Under the pieces are notes generated by a model, which saw only the letters and a program-made list of their open reading frames with translations, was not told the origin of the DNA and made no database searches. A stretch of 64,000 nucleotides of DNA, from NCBI RefSeq assembly GCF_003001935.1, contig NZ_PVNG01000005.1:372001-436000 (forward strand), read 5' to 3'. Every line of letters starts with the position of its first letter. The stretch's first letter is position 1. Source of the DNA: Nonomuraea fuscirosea. Lineage in GTDB: Bacteria > Actinomycetota > Actinomycetes > Streptosporangiales > Streptosporangiaceae. Below, piece after piece: positions 33,096-41,650 of this stretch. The position numbers and the translations under genes were made by a program.

Positions 33096-33665
33096 ATGAA
33101 CGACGGCCCCGCGTACGCGATGACCTTCAGCAGCGGCCCGCAGCCCATCGACGACTTCGCACCGAAGCTCGGCGGGGATCCCGTCTGGCTGGAGGCCCCG
33201 CAATGGCCGCTCTGCCACCGGCACGAGCGGTCCATGGGCTTCATCGGCCAGTTCCGGCTGCCCGGTCAGCCCCTTCGCATGGCCTATCTGTTCATGGGCG
33301 GCCGGTGCGAGCTGACCTTCGAACCCGACGCCGGCGAGAACGCCCTGATCGTCCAGCCCGGCCGGGTGCCGGGCTTCATCGAGACGATTCCCGTCGCCAC
33401 CGGTGACTCCCTGGTCGGACCCGAGGTCCTCATCGATCTGGACGAGGTGGAGCAGGCGGAGCTGGAACGAGGAGAGTCCTACCTCCTGGGGGAGCCGACG
33501 TGGCTGCAGCATCGGCAGCACCCGCCCGGCGGCCCGTGGTCGTTCTTCTTCCAGCTCCACTCCTCCGTACCAGGCGTGTACGAGGTGAACTTCGGCGACG
33601 GAGGCGTCGGGTACGGCTTTCTCAGCGGCGACGAGCAGGAAGGGCGCTTCCTGTGGCAGTGCTGA
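33096..33665 (+). CDS. DUF1963/YwqG-like protein
   Basis: This 189-residue soluble protein contains KLGGDPVWLEAPQWPLC and MGFIGQFRLPG early and FFQLHS / GDGGVGYGFLS later, the pattern of DUF1963 (YwqG) proteins, whose function is unknown. Family members sometimes lie near toxin-immunity genes. It is 32 bp after the monooxygenase and may share its promoter. No good Shine-Dalgarno precedes ATG 33096. Confidence 0.7.
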   Translation: MNDGPAYAMTFSSGPQPIDDFAPKLGGDPVWLEAPQWPLCHRHERSMGFIGQFRLPGQPLRMAYLFMGGRCELTFEPDAGENALIVQPGRVPGFIETIPVATGDSLVGPEVLIDLDEVEQAELERGESYLLGEPTWLQHRQHPPGGPWSFFFQLHSSVPGVYEVNFGDGGVGYGFLSGDEQEGRFLWQC

Positions 33666-33677
33666 CCGCGTCCGGGG

Positions 33678-35147
33678 TCAGTCTGAGCGGACGTGGCCGC
33701 GTCGGGTGAGGGCGAGCACCAGCAGGAGCACGGCCACCCCGGCCAGGCCGACGACGTTGCAGGCGTCGGTGAACGCCGCCCGTACGCCGGCCAGGAGGTG
33801 GAGGTCACCGCGGGCCGTGGCGTCGCGGACGCCGTCGACGACGCTGCCGGCGGCCGTCGTGCCCGGGAGGTCGAGCCGGGCGCGGTAGACCACGGTGCCC
33901 AGCGAGCCGAGGACGGTGAGGCCGACGGCGATGCCGAGTTCGTTGCTGACCTGGGCCAGGGCGGCCCCCGCTCCGGCCCGCTGCGGTGGCGCGGCGCTGA
34001 TGACGTGGTCCATGAGCAGCGGGAACGCCGCGCCGATGCCGAAGGCGGCCAGTGCCGCGCCGGCGGCGGCCAGGGGGCGGCCGGCCCAGGTGACGGGCAG
34101 GAACGCGTACAGGATGAAGCCGAGCGTCATGACCAGCAGCATCGCCAGGACGACCGTGCGCTGGGGCAGGTGACGGTTGAGCCACGGGCCCAGGTTCGAG
34201 GCGGCGATCATGAGAACGATCTGGGGCAGGGTCCACCAGGCGGCTTCGAGCGGGGTCAGTCCTTGGACGTCCTGGAGGTAGAGGTTGAAGAACAGCGAAC
34301 TGCCGCCCATGATCACCGAGGTCAGGAACAGGGCGGCCAGGGTACGCGCCACCGCCGGGGTGCCGATCAGGCTCAGGTCGAGCAGCGGGTTGTCCAGGCG
34401 CCGCTGGCGGCGGGCGAACAGCGCGGCCAGGACGATCCCGGCGGTCAGGGTGAGCCACACCGAGGCGGTGGCGCCGTCGTTGATCCAGGCCTTGAGCGCG
34501 TACACGATCGCGAGGATCGCGGCCAGGCTCTGCGCGGTGCTCAGCAGGTCGATGCGGGGCGCCTGCTCGGATCGGGTCTCCGGCAGCAGGCGCGGGACGA
34601 CGGCGATGGTGACGGCCATGACCGGTACGCCGACCAGGAACACCGATCCCCACCAGAAGTGGGCGAGCAGCAGTCCGCCGACGAAGGGCGCGACGGCCAT
34701 GCCGCCCAGGAAGACGGTCATGTAGGCGCCCATCGCCTGAATACGTGCCTTGGTGTCGGTGAACAGGACGCCGATCAGGGACATGGAGGCGGGCATGATG
34801 GCCGATCCGGCCATGCCCATGACGGCGCGGGCGAGGATGACCAGGAGCGGGGTGGTGGCGAAGGCGCCGACGGCGGAGGCGGCCGCGAAGACGGCCGCGC
34901 AGATGAGGATCATGCGGCGGCGGCCGATCCGGTCACCGATGGCGCCGGTGGCGAGCATGGATCCGGCGACCAGGAAGTTGTAGCTGTCGATGATCCACAG
35001 CAGCTCGGCGGCGCTGGGATGCAGGTCGCGGGCCAGCGACGGCAGGGCGACGCCCATGACGGAGATGTCGATGGCGACCAGTAGGGTGGGCAGGGCGAGT
35101 GCGGCCAGCGCCCATCTCCGGCGTCGTACGTCCGTGAGCGTGTTCAT
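33678..35147 (-). CDS. MFS drug exporter, DHA2 (EmrB/QacA) type
   Basis: This 489-residue protein has fourteen predicted membrane helices and the family motifs VAIDISVMGVALPSLARDL (motif D1), GDRIGRRRM (motif A) and RAVMGMAGSAIMPAS. It should export cationic or amphipathic drugs using the proton gradient. Its ATG overlaps the stop of a second MFS gene upstream (4 bp), so two different exporters are made from one message together with an SRPBCC protein. Confidence 0.9.
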   Translation of the reverse strand: MNTLTDVRRRRWALAALALPTLLVAIDISVMGVALPSLARDLHPSAAELLWIIDSYNFLVAGSMLATGAIGDRIGRRRMILICAAVFAAASAVGAFATTPLLVILARAVMGMAGSAIMPASMSLIGVLFTDTKARIQAMGAYMTVFLGGMAVAPFVGGLLLAHFWWGSVFLVGVPVMAVTIAVVPRLLPETRSEQAPRIDLLSTAQSLAAILAIVYALKAWINDGATASVWLTLTAGIVLAALFARRQRRLDNPLLDLSLIGTPAVARTLAALFLTSVIMGGSSLFFNLYLQDVQGLTPLEAAWWTLPQIVLMIAASNLGPWLNRHLPQRTVVLAMLLVMTLGFILYAFLPVTWAGRPLAAAGAALAAFGIGAAFPLLMDHVISAAPPQRAGAGAALAQVSNELGIAVGLTVLGSLGTVVYRARLDLPGTTAAGSVVDGVRDATARGDLHLLAGVRAAFTDACNVVGLAGVAVLLLVLALTRRGHVRSD

Positions 35148-36301
35148 GCTGCTGCGGGAATCCTTCGTGCGTTGCGGACGAGGGGGAGGACGGCCGCCAT
35201 GAGGACCGCGGTGATCAACAGGGCCGGCGGGTAGCCGGTGAACGGTGCCAGGAGGCCGACGGCGAACGCCCCGGCGGCCATGCCGCTGTCGTAGGCGGCG
35301 TTCCACAGGGCACTGACGGTGCTGAACATCTCCGGCCGGACGCGGGCGTACATGACGGTCATGGTGGCGTTCTGCAGGACGCCGAATCCGGCGCCGAACA
35401 CCGCCGCGCCGACCATGACGCTCACGCTCCAGGAGGTCAGCGACACGGCGGCCATCCCGGCGGCGGACAGCAGCAGCCCCGGCAGCAGCAGTCCCTCGTG
35501 CCCGCGACGGTCGCCGGCGCGGCCGGCGACCCACTTGGCGAGCGTCGCGGTGGCCGACTGGGCCAGCAGCGCGGCCGGCGCGAGCCAGAGGGGCCCGCCG
35601 CGCACGGCCAGCGGCACGAACGTGCACAGGATGCCGGTCCCGGCGGCCGAGGCGGCGAAGATCGCCGCCGGCCACATCAGGGAGGGCGTGCGCAACCCGG
35701 CCATCACCCCCGCGGCCCGCCCCGCCGCCGCGGGACGACCCGGCAGGAACGGGACGGTCAGCACCGACAGGATCGGGACGGCGGCGGTGACGGCGAAGAC
35801 GGCGTCATAGCCCGCGACCTGCGCGAGCCAGCTTCCCGCCGGCAGTCCCACGAGCGCGCTGACCCCGCTGACCAGGCCCACCAGCGCCAGCCCCTCGCCG
35901 CGCCGCGAGGCCGGCACCAGTTCGGCGGTGAGCGCGCCGCCCGCCACCACGGTGATCGCGAAGCCCACGCCGCGCAGGGCGCTGACGGCGATGACGACCG
36001 CGGCGTCGGAGGAGGCCATGAGCACGAGGGTGGGCGCGCCCAGGGCGAGCAGGCCGAGGCCGAGCGCCCAGCGGTAGCCGATCCTGGCGACCAGGGCGGG
36101 TGCGGCCAGTTCGACGGCGACGGTGGTCACCAGCAGGGCGGCGTTCGCGGCGCCGGCCGCGGTGGCGCCCGACGACCGCTCGGCGTACTCGGGGACGACG
36201 GCGAACGGGAGGAAGAACCCGATCGACGAGGCCACCACGGTGGCCATCCGCACCAGCAGGGCACCGGTGACGATCGGCGGGCGGGAGGCGGCGACGTTCA
36301 C
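35144..36301 (-). CDS. MFS transporter, 12-helix type
   Basis: This 385-residue membrane protein has twelve predicted helices. The N-terminus (SRPPIVTGALLVRMATVVAS) and the helix 4 region RGVGFAITVVAGGALTAELV suit a small-molecule exporter of the YfcJ-like/DHA1 type. The GTG start at 36301 overlaps the stop of the SRPBCC gene (GTGA), and its stop overlaps the DHA2 exporter start. The back-to-back placement with a 14-helix exporter in one operon is noteworthy. Confidence 0.87.
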   Translation of the reverse strand: MNVAASRPPIVTGALLVRMATVVASSIGFFLPFAVVPEYAERSSGATAAGAANAALLVTTVAVELAAPALVARIGYRWALGLGLLALGAPTLVLMASSDAAVVIAVSALRGVGFAITVVAGGALTAELVPASRRGEGLALVGLVSGVSALVGLPAGSWLAQVAGYDAVFAVTAAVPILSVLTVPFLPGRPAAAGRAAGVMAGLRTPSLMWPAAIFAASAAGTGILCTFVPLAVRGGPLWLAPAALLAQSATATLAKWVAGRAGDRRGHEGLLLPGLLLSAAGMAAVSLTSWSVSVMVGAAVFGAGFGVLQNATMTVMYARVRPEMFSTVSALWNAAYDSGMAAGAFAVGLLAPFTGYPPALLITAVLMAAVLPLVRNARRIPAAA

Positions 36302-36846
36302 GACCGCTCCTCCGCGACGGTGACCTGAACCGCGCGGCCGCCCGGCTTCATAAGGGCGGCTTGAGCTGCCGAGCCGCCCAGCTCCGGCTCCGCCTCCAGC
36401 GGGGCGGAGTCGTGCAGCTCCGCCGCCAGCGACTTCAGCGCGGCGCGCATGTGCCGCTCGAACGGGGAGGTGTCGTCGCCGGTGAGGAAGGCGGCCTGTT
36501 CGGTGTGGACGAGCCTGGTCCCCGGCCCGTGCCGGGCGAACTCGACCGTGGCCAGCGACACCAGGACGCGTACCTGGTCGAGCAGCACGTCATAGCTGTA
36601 GACGATGCGCTTGCTCGCCACGATGTCGAGGTAGCGGGCCTGGAGGGTGTGCGCGGGGCCGCCGGGCGGGCCGCCGTGGTACCGCTCCAGCCCGTCCACG
36701 CGGAAGTCCAGCTCCAGGCGCGGGCTCCAGCCGGTGGGGCCGCCGGCCCAGCGGGCCTTGACGACCGGGTCGGCCCAGGCGGAGAAGACCTCGACCGGCG
36801 GGAGCGTGTACACGTGCTCGGCCACGAACGTCGCGTGTTTGATCAT
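36298..36846 (-). CDS. SRPBCC/AHSA1-like ligand-binding protein
   Basis: This 182-residue protein has the START-like fold signature of AHSA1 proteins: YTLPPVEVFSAWADPVVKARW at the start, then a GG-rich turn and the final long helix (HMRAALKSLAAELHD). The C-terminal 30 residues, ending GGRAVQVTVAEERS, extend beyond the usual fold. Such proteins bind hydrophobic ligands and often accompany regulators or exporters of them. GGAGG lies 5 nt before ATG 36846. It is first of a three-gene exporter operon divergent from the large ATPase regulator. Confidence 0.82.
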   Translation of the reverse strand: MIKHATFVAEHVYTLPPVEVFSAWADPVVKARWAGGPTGWSPRLELDFRVDGLERYHGGPPGGPAHTLQARYLDIVASKRIVYSYDVLLDQVRVLVSLATVEFARHGPGTRLVHTEQAAFLTGDDTSPFERHMRAALKSLAAELHDSAPLEAEPELGGSAAQAALMKPGGRAVQVTVAEERS

Positions 36847-36928
36847 GGGGCCCTCCGTCGTCCAAGCGTTCCCTGTGACGATGGCTCGGGAGGAAGCACG
36901 GGCACATCCGTGATGATCGCCCGGACAC

Positions 36929-36956
36929 CACGGATTCGCCACGGAAAGAGCACGGA
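36929..36956 (+). promoter_or_regulatory. three CACGGA direct repeats at exactly 11-bp period
   Basis: CACGGA occurs at 36929, 36940 and 36951, one helical turn apart and on one DNA face. The third copy supplies the GGAG Shine-Dalgarno of the downstream regulator gene. SARP and OmpR-type activators bind such 11-bp spaced direct repeats. The copies lie immediately upstream of the start codon, so binding there would more likely repress, or act on the divergent exporter operon. Confidence 0.45.
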
Positions 36957-36963
36957 GTCCACA

Positions 36964-39756
36964 ATGAGGCGCATGGTGCCCAGGAAGCCCGGCGAACCCC
37001 ACGGGCTCTCACCGCGCGAGGCCGAGGTGCTGGCCGGGGTGACCGAGCAGCTTTCCAACGCGCAGATCGCCCGCCGGCTGCAGGTCTCGGTACGCACCGT
37101 GGAGAGCCACGTCTCCTCGCTGCTGCGCAAGTACGGCGTGGCCGACCGGACGGCCCTGACCGCCATGAACCGGCACCTGTCCTCGACCTCGGTCAAACCG
37201 GGACGTATCACGCAGATCCCGGTCAGCCACACCTCCTTCGTCGGGCGCCGCCAGGAACGGCAGGACACGCTGGCGGCCCTCGCCCACGCGGCGCCGGTCT
37301 GCCTGGTGGGGCCGGGCGGCGTCGGCAAGACCCGGCTGGGCGCGGTCGTGGCGCAGGCGGCTTCAAGGGAGTTCTCCGCCGGTGGGGCGTTCGTCGATCT
37401 CGCCCCGATCGGGGAGGGATTCGTGCTGCGGGCGGTGGCCGACGCGCTCGGCCTGGCGGAACGCCCGCCCCAGCCGCTGGCGGAAGTGGTCGCGGAACGC
37501 CTCGCCCTGGGGCGCTCCCTGCTGGTCCTCGACAACTGCGAGCACCTGCTGGAAGAGGTCGGGGACCTCGTCGAGCGGCTGCGTGCCACCTGCCCCCGGG
37601 CGGGCATCCTGCTGGCCAGCAGGGAGCGGCCGGGCCTGGCGGGCGAGCGCGTCATCACGGTGCCGCCGCTGGCGGGCGAGGCGGAGGCACTGTTCCTGGA
37701 CCGGGCCCGCGCGATCGACCCGGCGTTCACCGCCGAGCCCGCCGCGGTCGCCGAGGTGTGCGCCCGGCTCGACGGGCTCCCCCTGGCGATCGAGCTCGCC
37801 GCCTCACGCGTGGCCGCGCTCGGGATCGACGCCCTGCTGGTCGGTCTGCAGGACGCGTTGCGGTTACTGTCCGGCGCGCGCGGCAGGCCGCGACGCCACC
37901 GCTCGTTGCGCGCGGTGATCGGCTGGAGCTACGACCTGCTGGATGAGGAGGAACGTACGCTGCTGCGCCGGCTGTCGGTGTTCGCCGGCGGATTCGACCT
38001 GGCGGCGGCCGTCGCCGTCATGCCCGACCTGTCGCCCAGCGCGGTGGCCGACCTCATCGGGCGGCTCGTGGACAAGAGCCTGGCCGGGATCGCCGGTGGC
38101 AGCAGGTGGCGGTTGCTGGAGACCATCAGGGCCTTCGCCGCCGACCAGTTGACCGGCAGCGGCGAGACCGAGGCGGCCCTGCGGCTGCGGCTGCGGTGGG
38201 CCGCCCAGGCGGCGGAGACGCTGGAGGCGCGGCTGGAGGGTGGCGGGCAGCCGCTGGAGTCACGGCTCCGTGGTAGCCGGCAGCCGCAGTTCGACCTGGT
38301 GGCCGACGACCTGCGGGCCACGCTCGCGGACACCCCGGCCGTACCCGACCGGGACGCGCACCGGTTGGCCCGGTCACTGGCGCACCTGACGTTCGCGCGG
38401 GGCCACCACAGGGAGGCGATCGATCACTACCTGGCCGCCGCCGACCGGGCCCGCGCCGCTACCGACAGGCACGCCGGCCTCCTGAACGCGGCCGACACCG
38501 CCGTCGCCATCGCCGACGGACGGCTGGCGCTGAGGCTGTTGCTCCAGGCCGCGGACGTGGTCGGGGACACGGGCCGGCGTACCGCCACGCTCGCCTCCGC
38601 CCTCGCGCTCACCCACCGCTACCTGCGCGGCAGCGACCTTCCTCCCGTACGCGCACAGGTGGCGGAAGCGCTCCAGGCGGCGGCATCGAAGCCGCAGTCG
38701 GCACCGGCACCGGCACCGACATCGGCACCGGCATCGGCACCGGCACCGGCGGGCGACCGAACCGCAGCGCTGGTCGCGATCGCCTGGGCCTGGCAGCGAG
38801 GTGGCCTGGAGCTCGCCCGTACCGCCGCCGACAGCGCCCGCCGGTGCGGCGACCCCCTCGTCCTGCTGGCCGCCCTGGACGTGCTCACCGGTGCGAACGT
38901 TCAGGCCGGCCGGATGCGTACCGTTCAGCGGATCTCCCAGGAACGGCTCGCCCTGATCAAGGACCTGCCGGCGCACGAGCCGGCCGCCGCGGCCGAGATC
39001 GTGGACACCTTCCACTCCGCCGCCCGCGCCGCGTTGTGCGTCGGCGACCTGCCGGCCGCGATCGCCCTGGCGGGCCGGGCCGAGGTGGAGGATCCCATCG
39101 GCGAGCACCCGTACCTGTCCATTCCCAAGCTCATCAGGCCGCTCGCCCTGAGCGGCCGGTTCTCCAAGGTCTTCCACCAGGCACCGGCCATGTGGCAGGC
39201 CTGGCACCAGGCGGGCCGGCCGCGCAGCACCTGGCTGTCGACCGGCGTGTACGCCGCCGCCCTGGCCCACGGGCTGGCGGGCACCGGCGAGTTCGCCCTG
39301 TGGCGCTCGCGTGCCCTGGAGATGGCCGGGACCGATGACCCGGCCACCGCACCGGTCCTGGCGGCCTTCGCCGCGTTCGCCGACGCCCGGCTCGCCACCC
39401 ACACCCACGTCATCGCCGGCGCCCGGCTTACCGCGCCCACCCACGACGACGTCGCCACGCTGGTCGAGCGCGCCTTCGCCGCCTTCTCCAGCCGCTGGTA
39501 CGAGTCCTACGCCCGCGCCGCCGGCGCCGAACTGGCCGTCGTCGCGGGCCTGCCCGAGGCCGCCGAACTGGTGGCCGCCGCCTCGCCGTACGCGGAGCAG
39601 AGCACCTGGGCCGCCGCGAGCCTGGCCCGTGCCCGCGGCATCCTGTACGACGACCACGACGCGCTGACCGAGGCCGTCGACCTGTGGACCTCGATCAACG
39701 CCCGCTTCGAACGCGCCTGCACCCTGCGCCTGCTCTCCGCCCGGGCCCAGGGTTGA
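36964..39756 (+). CDS. LuxR-type HTH fused to NB-ARC-like ATPase and TPR-like repeats
   Basis: This 930-residue regulator has a LuxR/NarL helix-turn-helix at the N-terminus (about residues 14-65, LSPREAEVLAGVTEQLSNAQ), rather than the C-terminal position usual for LAL proteins. A STAND/NB-ARC ATPase of the predicted-ATPase (COG3903) type follows, with P-loop LVGPGGVGKTRLG near residue 115 and LLVLDNCEHLLEE. The rest is helical repeats, interrupted near 578-595 by an Ala/Pro-rich linker encoded by GGCACC-like hexamer repeats (38698-38752). GGAG lies 6 nt before ATG 36964. It is divergent from the SRPBCC-MFS-MFS operon and is its likely controller. Confidence 0.85.
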   Translation: MRRMVPRKPGEPHGLSPREAEVLAGVTEQLSNAQIARRLQVSVRTVESHVSSLLRKYGVADRTALTAMNRHLSSTSVKPGRITQIPVSHTSFVGRRQERQDTLAALAHAAPVCLVGPGGVGKTRLGAVVAQAASREFSAGGAFVDLAPIGEGFVLRAVADALGLAERPPQPLAEVVAERLALGRSLLVLDNCEHLLEEVGDLVERLRATCPRAGILLASRERPGLAGERVITVPPLAGEAEALFLDRARAIDPAFTAEPAAVAEVCARLDGLPLAIELAASRVAALGIDALLVGLQDALRLLSGARGRPRRHRSLRAVIGWSYDLLDEEERTLLRRLSVFAGGFDLAAAVAVMPDLSPSAVADLIGRLVDKSLAGIAGGSRWRLLETIRAFAADQLTGSGETEAALRLRLRWAAQAAETLEARLEGGGQPLESRLRGSRQPQFDLVADDLRATLADTPAVPDRDAHRLARSLAHLTFARGHHREAIDHYLAAADRARAATDRHAGLLNAADTAVAIADGRLALRLLLQAADVVGDTGRRTATLASALALTHRYLRGSDLPPVRAQVAEALQAAASKPQSAPAPAPTSAPASAPAPAGDRTAALVAIAWAWQRGGLELARTAADSARRCGDPLVLLAALDVLTGANVQAGRMRTVQRISQERLALIKDLPAHEPAAAAEIVDTFHSAARAALCVGDLPAAIALAGRAEVEDPIGEHPYLSIPKLIRPLALSGRFSKVFHQAPAMWQAWHQAGRPRSTWLSTGVYAAALAHGLAGTGEFALWRSRALEMAGTDDPATAPVLAAFAAFADARLATHTHVIAGARLTAPTHDDVATLVERAFAAFSSRWYESYARAAGAELAVVAGLPEAAELVAAASPYAEQSTWAAASLARARGILYDDHDALTEAVDLWTSINARFERACTLRLLSARAQG

Positions 39757-39762
39757 GCTCGG

Positions 39763-41184
39763 TCATGGAGCGGCGGGAATGTGGCACAGCGGGATGCGGG
39801 CGACGAAACAGGCACCCCGTTCCGTGTCTTCGGCGGCTTCGGCGGCTTCGGCGGCTTCGGCGGCTTCGGCGGCTTCGGCGGCTTCGGCGGCTTCGGCGGT
39901 GAGGGTTCCGCCGTGCTGTTCGGCGATCTGGCGGGCGATCGGCAGACCGAGCCCGGTGCCGCTGGGGTCCTTGGCGCGGGCGTCGTCGCGGCGGACGAAG
40001 CGCTGGAACACCCGCTCGCGCTCCTCAGCGGGGATGCCGGGGCCGTCGTCACTCACCGCCAGCACGGCCTGCCCGTCCTCGGCGCGTACCGAGACGGCGA
40101 CGGTGGAGACGGCGTGGCGTTCGGCGTTGTCCAGCAGGTTGGTGAGCAGGCGGACGAGCCCGATGCGGTCGCCGAGCACGACGGCCGGCGCGAGGTCGCG
40201 GGTGATGGTCAGCGGCTGAAGGCGGCGGTCGAGTTCGCGGGCGACCAGCTCACTCACGTCCACCGGCTTGCGGGCGCCGGCGCAGCGGGCGTCCAGGCGG
40301 GAGAGTGTCAGCAGATCCGCCGCGATGGCCTGCAGTCGCTGCAGGCTGTCCAGCGTGGTGGCGAAGGTGACGGGCCAGTCGGCCTCGTCGGGGTGCAGCA
40401 GCGCTTCTTCCATCTGGGCCTGCATGGCGGTGATGGGGCTGCGCAGGTCGTGTGAGGCGTCGGAGGTGAACCGGCGTTCCCGCTGCAGAGCCGCTTCGAG
40501 CAGGTCCAGGGTCTCGTTCACGGCGCGGGCCAGGTCGTGGATCTCGTCGCGCGGCCCGGGTACGGGGACGCGGTGCCCGAGATCGGTCGAGGTGATCTTG
40601 GACAGCTGGGCCCGGATGGCGTCGACCGGTCTGAGCGCCCGGCCGACGATGCGGTACGCGCCGGCCGCGGTGAACCCGATCAGCAGCACGGACCCGACCA
40701 GCACACCGCCCAGGAGCCGGCCGCTGACGTACCAGGGGTGGGCCGGGGCGGCCGCGTACCCGATCCAGTTGCCGTCCTGTCGGGGGGCGAGCGTGGCGGA
40801 GACGAGCATGCAGTCGGGGGAGAAGACGGGCATGTCGCACAGGGTCTCCGTCCGTCCCATGCGTCCTTCCAGCGGGACGAAGGTGGCCATCGGCGGCCGT
40901 TCCCGCATGTTCGGGCTCGCCGCCACGACGCGGCCCACCGGGTCGATCATCTGGAGGGCCGCGACTCCCGGCTCAGCGTGTACGGAGGCCAGTTCGCCAC
41001 GGGCGAGCAGGGCGATGGCGCGCATGTTCGCGTCGTGGCTGCGGCGGTTGCGTTCGGTCGTGCGCTCGGTGTGCACGCTCGTCAGGATCAGCGCGCCGAA
41101 GCCCACGCACAGCAGGGTCATCATCAGTGTCGCCAGTATGGTGAGCCGGGTTCGCACCGACCATTCGGATTGTCGCCTCAGCAT
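39763..41184 (-). CDS. orphan sensor histidine kinase
   Basis: This 473-residue membrane kinase has a transmembrane helix at about 14-36, an extracellular sensor loop with two cysteines (38-155), a second helix at about 157-176, a HAMP region, the phospho-acceptor His245 in SDASHDLRSP, the N box NLLDNAERHA (350-358), DDGPGIP and GTGLGLPIARQIAEQHGG. Seven EAA triplets (431-451) are inserted between the G2 box and the last beta strand of the ATP-binding domain. No response regulator is encoded nearby, although such kinases are usually paired. The stop at 39763 is only 7 bp from the convergent regulator's stop. Confidence 0.9.
   Translation of the reverse strand: MLRRQSEWSVRTRLTILATLMMTLLCVGFGALILTSVHTERTTERNRRSHDANMRAIALLARGELASVHAEPGVAALQMIDPVGRVVAASPNMRERPPMATFVPLEGRMGRTETLCDMPVFSPDCMLVSATLAPRQDGNWIGYAAAPAHPWYVSGRLLGGVLVGSVLLIGFTAAGAYRIVGRALRPVDAIRAQLSKITSTDLGHRVPVPGPRDEIHDLARAVNETLDLLEAALQRERRFTSDASHDLRSPITAMQAQMEEALLHPDEADWPVTFATTLDSLQRLQAIAADLLTLSRLDARCAGARKPVDVSELVARELDRRLQPLTITRDLAPAVVLGDRIGLVRLLTNLLDNAERHAVSTVAVSVRAEDGQAVLAVSDDGPGIPAEERERVFQRFVRRDDARAKDPSGTGLGLPIARQIAEQHGGTLTAEAAEAAEAAEAAEAAEAAEAAEDTERGACFVARIPLCHIPAAP
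39829..39894 (-). repeat. 9-nt tandem repeat inside the histidine kinase gene
   Basis: The unit GGCGGCTTC (plus strand) is repeated seven times without a mismatch plus a partial copy, encoding EAA repeats near the kinase C-terminus. Perfect identity of the copies at DNA level marks recent slippage. Unit length is a multiple of three, so copy-number change would lengthen or shorten a helix in the ATP-binding domain without breaking the frame. Confidence 0.9.
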
Positions 41185-41336
41185 GTGTCATCCCCTGTAA
41201 CCAACGTAGCGAGGCGACCTGGGGTTTCTAGAGATCAACAGTCCAGATTCCCCCAATGCTGGATCAAGCCCGGCAAAGCCAGATAAATGACGATTTGTCG
41301 TGCCTGCGATACGGGTAGATCACCCGGCCGCTACGG

Positions 41337-41621
41337 CTACTTCCGTCCCCCGGGGGTGACCGCCGGCCCGTTCACGGGACCACCAGTGCCGAGGTCGAAG
41401 CCGCCCGCCATGAGCGCGTCGAGGTCGCAGTGGTCGTAGTGCTCGTGGCTGATGACGACGGCGTCGATCCGGCCGAGGGTCTCGACGGACGCGGCGATCG
41501 GCTCGCCCGGATAGTAGGTCGCCTGCTGGGTGAACCACGGGTCGGTGAGTACACGCGTGTCGCCGAACTCGCTCAGCTGGCAGGCGTGCCCGATCCGGGT
41601 CGCGCTCAGGGTGGTGGTCAT
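41337..41621 (-). pseudogene. truncated metallo-beta-lactamase-fold hydrolase (UlaG-like)
   Basis: The 94 residues match the N-terminal third of an MBL-fold hydrolase: MTTTLSATRIGHACQLSEFG, TDPWFTQQATYYPGEP and the metal motif ISHEHYDHCD. The frame then leaves the family at GFDLGTGGPVNGPAV and stops at 41337. The remaining two thirds (final metal ligands, more than 150 residues) are absent and the following 150 bp contain no continuation. It is 29 bp after the alpha/beta hydrolase stop, as in an operon that lost the end of its second gene. It cannot be an active enzyme. Confidence 0.75.
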
Positions 41622-41650
41622 GTGGGGCTCTCCTTGATGTCGTACGGGCT

